Positions 23,242 through 36,130 of a DNA stretch of 64,000 bases are shown here, piece by piece. The first letter of the stretch is position 1; every line of letters starts with the position of its first letter. The DNA is from Limnanthes douglasii subsp. nivea. Lineage: Eukaryota > Streptophyta > Magnoliopsida > Brassicales > Limnanthaceae. The stretch is taken from assembly GCA_036936605.1 (NCBI GenBank), contig JAUPFV010000003.1:101503278-101567277 (forward strand), written 5' to 3'. A program made the translations under genes and the position numbers. The notes below the pieces were generated by a model. The model ran no database searches. It saw nothing but the letters and a program-made list of their open reading frames with translations, and was not told where the DNA came from.

Positions 23242-24470
23242 GAACAATCATCAGTCGTCTTATAGGGAAATCAACCAGATTTGGATGCTCAACCTATCAG
23301 AGATCAACAATTTATCCCTTCGAGCAAAAACCAAATGGATTTAGATGTTTGAGGTCCTGTAAACGAAAATCAGTTGGGTTTAGAAACTCAAAGTCCTCTT
23401 GGAGAGCATAATCTTGTATAAAAAAACGCTCTCCCACAGAGCTGAAAATTAGACTGGCTCAACTCAAATTGAGCTTGAAGAACAAAGTTATTAGTTAAAA
23501 AAGCTAATTGCTAATGGTGATTTCTCTTTCGTATCGGGTTGGTTGGATGGCAATACAATTACAAGTGTAATGGTTTCTAATGAGATAAGAGTATCATCAT
23601 TATAAGGTGAAAGTTTAAATGATTTTTTAGATGAATTTTCTCCATTTAACTTTCTCTTTAGCTCTGGATGTGGTGTATACAATGGATAATTGTTCAGTTT
23701 ATGATAAAAATTGGTAGTCAATGTTTGATTATGAGAATGATAAGTATGTCTTAGATTCACTGATTTCAGCTTCATCTTGAGATTTAGCATCGTCTTTCCA
23801 TTGACCATTTCACTGGTCATATTGAGAATCCAATGGTTCGTTTTTAGATTTTGATTATTTCACCATGGATATACTACATTGTGTATAGAGATATTGAATC
23901 ATATATTTACTTTTATCACCCATATTAACTAGCTAAGTAATTAAAGATGAAAGGAATAAAGGTATACAGGTTAAGTGTAAGGACGGAAATTGGTTAATAA
24001 AAAATAAATGAAAAACGTTGTCTTTAGTATGCAAATTTAGAGAGAGAAAATTTAAGAAAATAATAAGCTTTGAGAAGTTAAAGTGTGAAAAAAATGAAAG
24101 GTAATTATGCGAGGGTTTGTTAGAAAACTGCGTTGTATGTTGATTAGTGAGAGTTTTTAATAATTATTACGTCATGATATAATTTTGATTGATAATCTTT
24201 TAATTAGTTTTTATAATAAATATTCATTGACGAGGACATTTGGTGATGGAAATTGAATATTTAAGTTTGTTATTATAAAATAAGTATTTACATGAAAATG
24301 AATCTTACATTTTATAATTTATTATAGTCCTTAAATACATAAATAGATTTCAGAACTAGGAGAGTTGTGATAATTCTATATGTTGTTAGGACATCATTAT
24401 CCTTGTTGGAAAATGTAAGGATTCATGATAAGATAAGGTAAAAGTATCGGTCAAATAACAAAGGTAAAGT
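23242..24470. other. uncharacterised region downstream of MITE
   Basis: Plus-strand frame just after the MITE reads Q/N/D-rich peptides (for example 'NQPDLDAQPIRDQQF' near 23,270) with stops. A minus-strand open frame at 23,491-23,820 (109 codons) overlaps and is unrecognised. The region probably belongs to the gypsy element between pol and its 3' LTR. From 23,840 on it is AT-rich with no motif. Confidence 0.3.
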
Positions 24471-25125
24471 GTTGGTCAAAGAGAAACAATAAATAGTCGA
24501 CTAAAGGTGATTAGTTATAGGCAAAAACTTGGTTTAGATAATGATCTCGGTAGCAACATATAATATATTATTATTATTATGAATAATTAGTACGATTTAT
24601 GTTTAATAGTTTCAAAGAAGTTACATATGATGGAATATATATTGATATTTCGACATGCATGATAACTAACATTAAATTGAGAGCATATCAGAGGTAAAGA
24701 ACATCTTCAAAAAAAAGTAAATGATGGAAAATACCGAGAGCAGAGCTGAGGTAAAGAACGTATTCCAGAAGAGGTGAACGACTGAAAAGACTTTAGATAC
24801 ACCTGAATAAAGAAGGTCATGAAAGGTTCAAACCAGATAGTCTAATTTAATATTTTTACCATGAAGGTTAATGGGTAAATATGTAACTAATATAATGATG
24901 GCCACCACGTGTTATAAGATACACGTATCATACATTCAGACTACTTTGAGCTTTTATAAATAGTAATGTAATCATCATAACTAATTCTCTTCTCTTATTT
25001 CTTGTTCAGATTAGTCTTATCCAATTGACATTTAGTTAATGAAGGTTTCACTTTCATCAATAAGAAAAGTAAAGTACAAAGCACGAGAGTTCAAAATAAA
25101 TAAAGGTCAGGTAGGCATCACTTGT
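24471..25125 (+). mobile_element. probable 3' LTR of the Ty3/gypsy element
   Basis: It matches the partial LTR at 16,868-17,070 over its first ~180 bases. Further in, 'tttataaatag' at 24,953-24,963 looks like an LTR TATA box, followed by a CT-rich start region and 'ttcatcaataag' as a possible polyadenylation segment. Ends are approximate. Confidence 0.5.
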
Positions 25126-25358
25126 AAAGGAATTGTGGCGCGATCCTAAACTCAAACCTGAAGTTGGACCTAAAAACAAGAAAGTGACTAGCCATGTTTA
25201 ATATAGGTGGCTAAGAAGTTCAGGAAATGGTTATGCCTAAACATCTGTAACGTATGTAAGAGAGAATATGACTAAAACGTTCAAAGAAATGAAAGATTTA
25301 TTGTTAAAAATTCTAGCATTTATCACCGAGCATACGTGGTCGACAACATAGATAAAGC
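25126..25358. other. spacer between LTR and LINE remnant
   Basis: No recognisable feature; it may hold the 3' UTR of the minus-strand LINE that follows. Confidence 0.4.
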
Positions 25359-27300
25359 TCAACCACCAAAAATAGTGGCGAGAAGGACAACTTGAGACCG
25401 TAAGAAGTCATGAATGACAATCGATACGATCGAAGAAGGAAAAACCAAGTTTTGAAGCGATTGCCTCCTATGAACTGCACGAGAAGGGAAATAATGAAGT
25501 ATATGATTGATCGAATCCATAGTTGAGTTATAAATTACACAATCTGGGGGTGGGAATTTAGAATACAACTTATAACTTTATCTATGATAGATAGTTTTCC
25601 CGGATAAATATACACATAATGAACGAGTAACATGAAATGTTATATTTGTGCCAAACGAGGGAAATTCAACTTACAATGATAGCCAAGTGGCAGATATTAT
25701 TACAATTATTTTTTATAGAGAATATAACTCATTAAACTGGAAATCCAACAATTGGAGTCATTAAAGGTCGTGATCGGTGGAGGTAGAAGGTTGAAGAGAT
25801 TGTGAATTTCAAGAACGTTAATAAAATTTCTTATGCCACTAGAACTTTAGTTCTCCGAACAGGACCAAAGAGCTTTGTTAATAATGTCCTATAACTTAAG
25901 ATCGTGGTTCATACGAGAGGATTTGATGATGTTGTTCACATAATAGTTTATAAAGAGGTGGGTATTAGCCAAGGATCGTACCAAAAGACCGTTGATCCTG
26001 TTACCCATGGAAATGTTGCAAAAAAATTATTTCTATGTGTTTCCTTCTATCCAATCATAATATATGAAAATTTTGTTTACACTAACGATGGACCATAAAT
26101 GTTTTTAACATGGATGCATGATTGCATAATTTTTTGTCTAGAACCCCAAGGCGGCTCGCTGACTAGGGCAATGTAACATTTTTCAAGCAATTTTGGCTTT
26201 CAGAGATTTTTATCCTTTTCATGGACCAAATTTTAATGGCTAAGGAATTATGATAGGTCTTTAAGAAATCTATATGGTAAAATGAAACTGAAAACTAGTA
26301 TATATGGCTGGCAAAGAGAATAAAGTTCATAAGTTGCAGGCGGTTTGCATAGAATATATTTTTGGAGGTCCAACTCCCAATACATGTAAGGTTAGTTCCA
26401 AATATGGGCTTAAATCATTAAAGCTAAGATGAAGTGGGATAAGAGGGACACCAAGGTAGCGAACTATGACGTGTCTGAAGGAAAACCTCAGGATGTTGAC
26501 GAGAGAGTCAAGAAGCAGGTTGTCAACACCCGACATAAAAATATGGCTCTTGATGAGATTGAAATAAAGTCTTAAAATGATACAAAACTAATTAAGGACC
26601 TTATTGATCAAGTTAAGGAAGTTTGGCTATGCTCGACAAAAAATCATTAGATTTTCTCCGAAGAAAAATTTATAATACTAAGCTTATGAAACTTCCAATA
26701 AAATTTAAAGTTAGTGTCGTGACTTTTTTATTTGAGGGTACTAGATATGACTTTGATTAGTAGAATGAAGAAGAATGAGGAAAACGGGTTCCTTGTGAAC
26801 GACCTTTCTTACCTTGAAAGTCATCATGTAGTTCCCCATTAATGATAACATTATAGGTCGGGAAAATATGCTCTAGATGATCCATGTAATAATTTTATTA
26901 GTAAAATCCATATAAATCAAGATGAAAGTTGATGGCCTTCATGAGGTCGTTTTTTGGAGCGATCGTTAGACCTTTACTATTTGTTTGATACCCTCTAAAA
27001 AAATTAGAACATAAGGATATTATCAAAGATGTTTTGAACAACGATTAAGGTAGATTAATAATGGTCATTTGAGGAGAGGAGGAAATCCTCAATCTTATTG
27101 GACATAATTTTAGAGATGATTTTATAAGTGACATTGCAGCAAACATTACGCCTATATCAGTTGGGGTGGATAGTAGTGTCATTTCAAGACTTATCCATGT
27201 TTTTGGATAGGGAACGCTATTGAATTACAGAGCACAAGTCCTTACCAATAATGGGAAAAACTGTTTTTTTACGTTGAACTCATTTGAACCACACAACTTG
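25359..27300 (-). pseudogene. LINE ORF2 remnant (RT to zf-RVT)
   Basis: Reading the minus strand from 27,300 down: near 27,130 'CCNVTYKIISKIMSNKI' matches the RT start of plant L1 ORF2. Near 26,940 'NDLMKA' is the K-x-DL-x-KAF site, and 'NVIINGELHDDFQGKKGRS' near 26,850 is the substrate-binding stretch. 'LMIFCRA' near 26,655 follows the catalytic F-x-DD, which is lost. 'VRYLGVPLI' near 26,450, a GRLQL-FILFAS equivalent near 26,320, and 'DSINHILHY' near 25,505 (zf-RVT) complete it. The order agrees with the long LINE at 56.7-63.8 kb. Many stops and frameshifts; no endonuclease was found upstream, so it is 5' truncated or too decayed. Confidence 0.8.
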
Positions 27301-28649
27301 TTTTTAGAAATATTTAGAAAGGATTGTTTGATTTATGAATCCAATATTGGGTGGATCATAGATATTTTATCTTATTGAGATAATTTTTTAGACTATGGAG
27401 GGTATTCGATGGAGACTAGGGTAGTTTTCTGATTTCAACCACTAAAAAGGTTGGAGAAGTAAGTTATAATAGATTTTGCAACCGTCGGGGGATAGTTGGT
27501 AGAATTACCACTGGTATCAGAGATAGTGATGATTTAATTTTGTATGATAAATACTTAATATTATTATGGATAATATATTATGTTGTGATCACCTAACTTA
27601 AGTCAATTTTTTGGAATTCTTTTATACAAAATGATTATTTCCTATGGCCCATAAAGATAAATCCTTCAAAGTATCAATCTTCAAGGAAAATGAATGATTT
27701 AAGAGATTAATTGATAAGTTAGTTTTGAGTGAGAAAAATGGTTGATTGGGTCAAGACCACTTGGTTAAAGATGTTACTGAATTCTTTGTGGTTAAGAGAC
27801 AAAAACTTATTTTAAAGTCAAACTAACTTAATATGAATAATCGCCATTACATAAGCAAAGAGGAAGCTTCAAGATAGTTGAGATATTTTTTTGGTACTCA
27901 AGCTGGGATTGTCGTATATTGAAGAAAATGAAAAGTTCTTTTTATAAATGGAAGAGGAATACCTAAGTCGAGTGTGAGTGTAATATCGTAAAAGTTATAC
28001 AGTGGGACCATAGTGAGCTACATGCATAGGGAATAAAATAATCTCAATCAAGTTTTACAAAGATGTGATCAATTTCCAAAGTAGTTAGGTTTAGTATTTT
28101 TGTTTTTGGACCAAGAAAATTAGAAACCGGAAACACAAAGGCTTATAAGTTCACAATTGGAACAACAAGCGTTAATGTACTCGGTTGAAGATGATAAGTT
28201 TTGGAAAAAAACAATCATATCATCTATGCTACGTATGGAATTATAAGTATCCAAAGCAGCCCACAATGCATAACCAATCGAAGCATGTTGGCTAGTAAGA
28301 TCTCTTCAAAGGAGGGACGTGATCAACCATCTCATTAAATGAATAAATCACGGATATATAGACAACTAATGCGGAGGTTAGAAATATAGCATTAAAATGA
28401 ATAAATTGGGGCGCATTTAAAAGAATTTTAATTGCAAAGACAATAAGGTACTAGGCTATAACAATACGACTCATAGGGTGTTCATCATGATTAGTGACAC
28501 AATTCCAAAATAAAAGTGTGATTTTCATGATGGGAGTGATGTTTGCTTCACATACTCTAGATTTTAGAAGTCATTTTAATGTTATATGGTTGCTAAAAAC
28601 ATAATCAGCCATATCGTGCTACCGTATTAGATCGTTCAACCCATAGACG
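27301..28649. other. uncharacterised; possible LTR/primer-site remnant at its start
   Basis: 'tggtatcagaga' at about 27,514-27,525 resembles a plus-strand tRNA-Met primer site, preceded by 'ttaccac', a possible LTR end. Following plus-strand frames (27,640-28,200) are broken and unrecognised, and no LTR partner was located. Confidence 0.3.
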
Positions 28650-28657
28650 TTCCAAAT

Positions 28658-29509
28658 TAGGCGTGAGCAAAAACCGAAAACAACTGAACCGACCGACCAA
28701 ACCAAACCGAAATTGGTCGGTTTGGTCGGTTTAAAATAATAATATTCGGTTTTGGTTTTCAATTTTCAAACCGAATTAAATTCGACCGATTTTCGATTTT
28801 TCTAGAAATTGGAACTGAATTAAACCGAAACCGACCGAATCCTATATATAATTGGATACCGTTTCTGTATCATATTACTGGTTTGGTCATGTGGTCCTAG
28901 ACGACTACTTATAAGAATGTATAGTATAATTCCTTTATCTTAAACATTATGAAACTGCATTTTAATCGTTTTATATATTTCTTCTGGAGGATATGTAGTA
29001 CATTAAATTACCTATTAATTCTTTATTTCTTATTTTTGTAGCTTACTATTTAATCTCTTTATATAGTTCTTTTATAGGATAAAAGATAATATAGTAAATT
29101 ACTTATTAATTCTTTAGTTCTTATTTTCATATCTTACTGTCCAGTAAAAAGCGATTTTTACGCTTACCTGGCAATATTATTATAGTTTTTTTATTGTATT
29201 AAGATTATAACTATAAATCTATTATAATTTTGTTATTATAAATATAAAAAAATTAATAATTACTTTAGCAATTTTATTATAATCTTTTTATTTTGATTGT
29301 TTAAAAAAAAATAATTCTCCCATTAAAAAAATCCAAAAAATTAATTCGAAAAAAATCGAACCGAACCAAACCGATATTTAAACCAAAAAATCGACCGAAA
29401 AAACCGATATTATTTTAATAAATCAGATTAATAATTTATAAACCGAATTATTCCGATTCGGTTTAAATATATGTAAAAAACCGACCGAACCGACCGAATC
29501 TCACCCCTA
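28658..29509. mobile_element. non-autonomous hAT element (852 bp)
   Basis: It begins 'taggcgtgagcaaaaaccg' and ends 'cgaatctcacccct' plus 'a'; the 10-bp ends are inverted repeats with one mismatch. The perfect 8-bp direct repeat 'ttccaaat' flanks it at 28,650-28,657 and 29,510-29,517. Subterminal regions are packed with 'accga'/'tcggt' motifs on both sides, the usual arrangement of hAT transposase-binding sites. The middle (28,860-29,330) is AT-rich and encodes nothing. The 8-bp duplication and TAGNG termini place it with hAT. Confidence 0.88.
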
Positions 29510-29710
29510 TTCCAAATAGCAGTAATAAATAAAACTTACAAAGATTTATGGATGGTCGATGGTCATATCCTTTTCGTTAGCCTCGTTACGGTTTTGATTG
29601 TTTTCCTAATTATGTAAAGTAGTTTGCTTCTTTGGTAGTTGCTCGAATAGGGTTAGAATCAGTGGAAGATATGTTATCTTGGTGGTTAAAATGAAAAAAA
29701 TGAACGGTTG

Positions 29711-29878
29711 GAAGGAATTCATCCACTAGTAAAGGTCCAAGTTTTTCTATATTAATGAAGCTTTACAATTTCTCAGTGTAGAGTCCACTAGTTTGAAGGA
29801 ATTCATCCACTAGTAAAGGTCCAAGTTTTTTTATATTAATGAAGCTTTACAATTTCTTAGTGTAGAGTCCACTGGTTG
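29711..29878. repeat. 84-bp tandem duplication
   Basis: Two adjacent copies (29,711-29,794 and 29,795-29,878) differ at about 4 of 84 positions. Each begins 'gaaggaattcatccactagt'. The unit is non-coding as far as can be seen. Confidence 0.95.
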
Positions 29879-30789
29879 TGATCTATTTTGGTATTTCTCA
29901 TAATGCTCGATAAGTAGTTATTCAGAGGTATTTAGAGAAGTTTGTGGGGGAGGGAGGATGAAAGGTTCTTTGTCCTATCCGGGAGTGATATTTGTAAGGA
30001 TTGAGGAGTGGTTTGAAGATATTGAAGCAGAGTAATGGGTAGTAAATGTGTCCATTAAATAATGTAAATGGTAGGCCCGATATTCAAGTCGAGGAATGGT
30101 AGAACGACCTTGGCACTTTATCGAAAGGTCGGGAGGGAAATCTGAGGTGGTCTTGATCATAATACAGACTATATAAATTCGCATCCATATTCAGGAATTA
30201 GTATTCTTGTTCACAAAAAGTGGAATCTTAAGAGATCTTGAAATGTAGCATAGTCATTTTAAGGTTCAAATTTGATTATTTTAGTTGAAGAACTTAACCG
30301 GTATGGGGATTCCATGCACGGATCTTTGACGAGTGTTTCCATCATATCATACTTCTTGAAGCATTCTCAGTTAGAATGGTAGCTTGATCATAAGAATGGA
30401 AGGTTAACTAAAAGTAACCCTAAGGATTCTCTTTGCATTTGACTAGGCCTAGAGGCCCCACAAGTCCTTAGCCATGATTTTCATATAGAGGACATCAGGC
30501 TTATATCATATGAAGTAATTTTGTCAAAATTGTTGCCCAACTTTCAGCCAAACCATTCACTACATCGGGAGAATTCCATATATTGGACCTTTTCTACCAT
30601 ATAACAATACATATTGTTAATATGTCCAGCCATAACATTGGCCCACGAATGAGGCAATTGTTCATATAGATTGCAGTAAGAATGTTTTGATTTTTCTGAA
30701 GGAATGAGTGGAAAGCTTAAGGAGATTGAAAGAAGATTAATTATTGTGGGAATATTGTGTGAGGAAAATTAGGAGTTTGGAGAGAGAAA
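29879..30789. other. uncharacterised spacer
   Basis: A minus-strand open frame at 29,975-30,184 (69 codons) is not recognised. The rest may be 3' sequence of the minus-strand LINE that starts at 30,790, but no motif proves it. Confidence 0.3.
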
Positions 30790-32215
30790 AATCTTTCAAG
30801 AGGACTTTAAGAATGAGATGATCACTTTTCGAGTGACTAAGATATCTAGGTGGATATCGAGGGATAGGTAGTAAACGAACCTAGTATGACGCTTACGTGA
30901 GAGTTTAGACACAATAATAGATGATGTGATCAAAGGATTCAATACAAGATTTGCAAAAGAGGGATTCATGGGAAATTGAGTCTTCAACTTCTAAGTTTAT
31001 CCCAAGTAGATAACTTACTAAGAACGGCGAGCGAGAAAATGAAAAAATGAAAAATAATGTTATATCTATGTCATACAAATCCCAACCAATCTTCATAGGG
31101 AGTAGACATACATGTTATATGTTATGTATCCTTAATATTGAACTGAACATTCCCATTTTTGAAACCCCACTATTAAACATCGACATCATCTCGTGGATGA
31201 AGGAGCGAAATAATTAAATTATGATTCTCATGAATATAGTGGTGATTTTTGGCACTACCCAACCTCATTCGCGAAATCCAACACCAACAAATATCTTAAA
31301 TGATATCAGAAACTACGACATTGCTTATCGAGCCTTGAATCACGAATAATATTTTTCTCATAATGGGATACTAGTGAGGTCGGAGAAGCCATATATCGTG
31401 TTAGAATGAAGTAGCATTTTCATTACCAAACGACACGTTATATATTTTCATAACAAGAGGTCTAAGCGAGAGTATTTTACTCTAGACTAAGGAAGAAGAA
31501 GACCCAAGATTTATTCACAAATTTATTTATTTATTTATTTATTTATCATTTTATCCAACAGAATGTACCACATATGTTTGAGGACGACCGTTTGATTCCA
31601 TACATTTAAGTCTAGGATCCCAAGGCCCCCATCATGGGCGAACAAAGCGACTTATGCCAAACAACTTTAGAACCATAAAGATTTATTTTGTGACTACATT
31701 AAAGGAAACGGCGATAAGACTGGGCCATGTCTTTGAGGATCATAGCTGATAAGATTAAAATAGAGGATCATTACAATTATCTAGCAATTGGAGCACACCA
31801 GCGTATGAGAGATGTTTGGAGTTTTAGGAACCGTTGCTAGAGAGAACCTTACAATGAGGGGGCACCACTCATTAAATGATAATTGAATTGTGAGAAGATG
31901 AAATATAAGGTACTTAATAGAGAAAGTACCAACAATATAACCAATTATGTTGACCATATCATTCTAAAAAATAGTGTCAACCCCGGAAAGAAAAATGTGA
32001 CTCCTTCTGAAGGTGACCTAGAGGCCTGAGAGGCATAGCAATTCGTCAACATCATTCTTAATGACCTTAAGAGAATGAATATTACCACGACATAGCATCA
32101 TAAAATCATCCGTAAAGAAATGGTTAACAATCTTGTGGAACTTTTAGTGGAATTTGAGTTTCATGTCGCTACTTTTGTCCTTAAGAATTCTGGATAGGAC
32201 ATGCATAACAAAAAA
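30790..32215 (-). pseudogene. LINE ORF2 remnant (end of RT to zf-RVT)
   Basis: On the minus strand from 32,215 down: 'FTDDFMMLCRGN' near 32,120 is the catalytic F-x-DD with the flanking L/M-x-F/L-C-R context. 'LSGVDTIF' near 31,985 and 'SFNEWCPLI' near 31,865 follow in LINE order. 'DGGLGILDLNVWNQ' near 31,620 is the GGLGI...WNQ motif seen also in the long LINE at 62,657. 'FCKSCIESFDHIIYYC' near 30,920 is the zf-RVT finger. At least five frame breaks or stops. The element is truncated before the middle of RT. Confidence 0.82.
31521..31546. repeat. (TTTA)n microsatellite
   Basis: Six TTTA repeats interrupt the minus-strand LINE remnant. Confidence 0.9.
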
Positions 32216-32288
32216 ATGAAAAATGGTCATTTGACGGATTCAATTTTATTTGTGCAAAAATTTACGGGATCCGCCGTTGATGTTAACT

Positions 32289-32520
32289 TTGGGTAAAAAA
32301 CATGGCAGGTCCTCCAAGTTTGTTAGTTATCTCACGTTAGTCTCCTTTCTGTATCTTTGTAATAAACAAGTCCCTTACATTTTCAAAAACGGAACAAACA
32401 TATCTTTTTTTGTAATAAACAGGTCCCTCACATTTGTACTAAATAGGTCAGTCACGTTTTCAGAAAAAAAAATATGTTTGTTGTGTTTTTGAAATGTGGT
32501 GGACGTGTTTATTATAATGG
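32289..32520. mobile_element. possible decayed MITE
   Basis: 'gtaataaacaagtcccttac' near 32,360 is inverted as 'ggtggacgtgtttattat' near 32,500, and 'caggtccctcacattt' recurs at 32,420. This phrase style is typical of Mutator-type MITEs, but ends and target-site duplication could not be fixed. The open frame 32,250-32,492 is a reading through it. Confidence 0.35.
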
Positions 32521-35361
32521 TAAAGAAAAAGAACCTAGTATGTTTTTTAGTGTGTTAACTTTATAAATGGAAAAAGTGATGCATTGAATTTTTTTATATC
32601 AATTTGTCATAGAAGTCCATATCAACGAAGATATTAAAAAGACATGTCTCGATAAACAATATTAAAAATATTCATACGATCGACCATTGATTTTTTGCAA
32701 TTCGTTTGATAGCTCTTAATAAAATTTTAGAAGATAAATATGTCATTAAAAAATACACGCAAAAAAGACGAAATCAAATTATAACTTTTTATTAAACACG
32801 AGAATAAATATTAGTTAAAATATTAAAAAATATGTTATAATATTATAATATGTCCATCAAATTTTAAAATAAAAACAGTAATAAACCTCTTATTTGGACT
32901 TGACATATATAAATTCTTTTAAAACTTTAATCACAAAATATGAGCGAAATAATTTGGTTATATATATAAATAAAAAACCATCTATAATATTGTTATTTGT
33001 CAACACAAAAATATACCGATATAAACAAATATATCATACAATATTTAGCACGCAATCTAAAGATAAGAAAGGATAGACATTAAGGATGGTCAAGACTCAA
33101 GTGGGCAAATGAAAATTAGGAAGGTTTGATTAGAATGGGCCCGCAATTAGGTCTCGTAAAATGTAGTAACTGTTAGAATGGATTGAAATGGGCCTACCAA
33201 ATCTGTTGTAAAGAAGATGTTGACTGCAATGGCTACCTGATTCCCTACGTGTCATACTCATCCACTAACAGATCATATGCAGCCCAGGCCTCATCTTAAA
33301 CCTAAAATATATATCTTCCACTCAGTTCTTTTTATTGCATTGATAAAATTATAAAATACCATAAATAAATATTTTTAACGACCAAATGATGCACTATGTT
33401 TTGATCAGGGAGCTTCACTTTTAAAAAAAATCGTATGGTCTTCACTTTTTTATCAATTAGTTTGGTTGACTTTTTATTTTAGTTTTTTCTGAAATATATT
33501 TTATATTTATAAAATTTATTTAATCCTTATTAGTTTATTACTTGTAATTTAATTATGAATTATATTTGTGTAGGTTTTCAATTCATCAGACAATCCAATC
33601 GATTTTTAAAATTATATTTTTATTACACATAATAATAATAATAATAATAAAATGTATGTATTTTTTGTTTTGGTTTTGATGATTAATGACAATGTTCGTT
33701 TAGTTAAGGTATTTACAAAATTCTATCAATGAAGACGTCAACAAGTTGATTACTTAAGAATCTAGGTTTATGGAAAATTTGATTGTGTTAGAGACGGATG
33801 AGTCGACATTATGACAGATGGCGTTACAATCCCTTAAGTATTACAAATGCTTGATTTGTAGCGCCCTACACGCTATAATGATTAAAAACAAAAACACAAA
33901 GTCAGAGATTGCCTATACAAATTTGACTTCTCATCACATCATTATTTCATTTTCAATCTTTCCGAGCCATTCAAGCTATTATTGGATTTATGTCGATCAT
34001 CTCTCAGACTTCCCTTGAGCTCAGGTAAGTTGTTATTACTTTCTTAGTTGGTTATAAGATTAGGAAGGACGTAGGAAAAATTAAAGCTATTTATAATGGT
34101 AAGAAGATAGAGTTCCTCTCGAATTCCTCGGTCGAGAACCTGAATAATATTAACGTTCCAGTGGAGGATAAAAGTGGTAGTAGTTTGCAAGTAGTTAGTC
34201 ACCCTAGCAAGGTGGTTTAACCTACCAAGGAACAAACTACACATCAAGATAAAACCTAAGAGCCTAATCCTTGTAGAACATAGATGATGAGATAAAATAT
34301 CTTAAACTCATAGCTCTGACGATCTAATCCCTCAACGAGTTTATTATGACCCAAATACATCATGACATACCTACCATTTTGAAATACGATATCGGTTAGC
34401 TTTGGAAGTGTAAATGGGTTAAAAAAAACTCAGGCTAGCTCGACTCATCACGAAACCATTACTATTATTCATCTAAATGTCTTTCGAGTCCTGAAAGATA
34501 ATGTGCCTGAAGTTAGTACAGGTATCCTCATCTCGACTATCTTACTCTACTGCTACATAAGTATAGGATCCCTCTTATAGGAAAAGTTCGGCTACCCGAG
34601 TTTAGTGGCACTCCTACCTTAGGTAAAAAGACAAAATAGTAATTTATATGAAACTTATAGATAGGTGGGGCCTTCGGCTGCCTCTATACCCACAATTGGT
34701 TAGGTTCTTCAAACTATGGATCTTTACCTCAACCAAGTAATATAGAATGTGAGTAAGAATGTGATAGCCATAACCATTGCCTCAAGACTAGCCAAGAACC
34801 ATTTTTAGGAAGAGGAACTAGTGTCGATCAGCTGATTTGTTCTCTCTAAGAATTTTCATTTCTGACCGTCATGAAAAAGATAGGGTTGTAACTGAAGTAC
34901 TAGAGCCGGATAACAATGAAAATGGTATTTTCTTTTTGTTAGCAGAGAGTGGTAGGTCGGCTGCATGAAGGTTTTGCGCATTACCAGTAGTGTTGGTAAT
35001 ACAAAAGTAAGGATTATTCCTCATAGCCAAATGCAACATCATTCCCCCACGCCTTGCTTTAATTCTATTAACTATTTTACCTTATATATTCTGCGTAAAT
35101 TCTAATTTATACTAGTCTATGTTTATATATGTGTCTTTGACTTGTTTTAACTTGTGTTGTAAAATTGGGAACCATCCAAGGTCACGAACGTTTGGAAAAG
35201 TGAATATGCTAGAAGATATTAGCTCATACACGACTGTTCATTGAAAGAAGAAGTTTCATGGTTTTTTACATTTGATAACTTATTCCAATATGGGTTTTGG
35301 CTAGTGGGTAATCTGGGGTAGCCGAAGACCGCGATGCTCAACCAAGAGAAAATGAAGGCTC
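32521..35361. other. long non-coding or unrecognised stretch
   Basis: An (AAT)n microsatellite lies at 33,629-33,651. Short open frames at 32,894-33,076 (+), 33,818-34,018 (+) and 34,044-34,247 (-) resemble no family I know. From about 34,000 the base composition is less AT-rich and codon-like in the plus direction with frequent stops, which may be a decayed element, unidentified. Confidence 0.35.
33629..33651. repeat. (AAT)n microsatellite
   Basis: About seven uninterrupted AAT triplets. Confidence 0.9.
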
Positions 35362-35673
35362 ATGTCTAATCCTTCGGCTAAGTTACCTATCTTTAAGGAC
35401 CAAGTACCAAAAACATCTAAACGTTGTCAGGGTCACACCTCATTTGAAGCGTCAGAAAGTAAAAGGTTCAAAAGAAAAAAGGCAGAGCCAAGCGAGAAGA
35501 GTGATGGGATCTTATTGGTATTGAATTGTTCACCACCCAAAAAGATGATACTGAAAGATCGGTGTCTTCCATTAAAAGGGCTAACCTTGAAGTTGCATGG
35601 GGTTTCGGAGGGAAGGCTCCTGTTGGAAGTCTGTGGTCACGGAGTCCTGCCAAAAGGCAGGCGTGAGTCGTGA
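35362..35673 (+). CDS. hypothetical open frame, 103 codons
   Basis: It starts with ATG and ends with TGA. Residues 16-50 are lysine- and serine-rich ('KTSKRCQGH', 'SKRFKRKKAEPSEKS') and could be a nuclear or nucleic-acid-binding segment; the rest is featureless. An overlapping minus-strand frame (35,468-35,809) is of similar length, so coding direction is uncertain. Context is transposon debris. It could be a fragment of a retroelement-associated ORF; function unknown. Confidence 0.25.
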   Translation: MSNPSAKLPIFKDQVPKTSKRCQGHTSFEASESKRFKRKKAEPSEKSDGILLVLNCSPPKKMILKDRCLPLKGLTLKLHGVSEGRLLLEVCGHGVLPKGRRES

Positions 35674-35917
35674 GGAAAAACCCTATACCAATTTTATACC
35701 CCTCGTGATTCAAGATCTCAACCATGTCGTTATGAGATCCAAATAGGCTGCTAAGAGGCTTTTTATTTCTTTTTGCTGATGAAGGTTGGTTGACTCTTGT
35801 AAATTCCAAATTTCTCTAGTTGTTGAGCTAATGATTTCGTAGTTGTTTATATGTGGTTAGGAAAACTCATCCACATATAACATAATTTGTGTTTGTTTTT
35901 TGCTTCTTGAACTTTAG

Positions 35918-36130
35918 ATGGTGGAGAATATGTTCGAGGCTATCCGGACGTTAGTTGAGAAAAACAATATGTTCTTTCCAGACTTTACCAGTCTTCTAAA
36001 TACCCTTCTCAAAAACCCCAAAGATGTGTATGAGGTCGATGTTGAGTTAACCAGAGTTCGGACAAAGTTAGTTGTATCAATTGTTAAAGAGATACGACTA
36101 AAAATGATTAAGAATAGTGTTATTTATTAA
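35918..36130 (+). CDS. hypothetical open frame, 70 codons, next to LTR
   Basis: The frame reads a plausible helical peptide ('MVENMFEAIRTLVEKNN' at the start) and runs into the LTR-like repeat that begins near 36,070. No family recognised. It may be a chance frame or the tail of a decayed element gene. Confidence 0.2.
   Translation: MVENMFEAIRTLVEKNNMFFPDFTSLLNTLLKNPKDVYEVDVELTRVRTKLVVSIVKEIRLKMIKNSVIY

Noticed and set aside
22749..23265. Two open frames of 79 and 62 codons
   Set aside because: They read through the inverted arms of the foldback MITE.
33080..33330. Promoter-like patch with 'gggccc' and 'acgtgtca' words
   Set aside because: No coding sequence follows on either strand.
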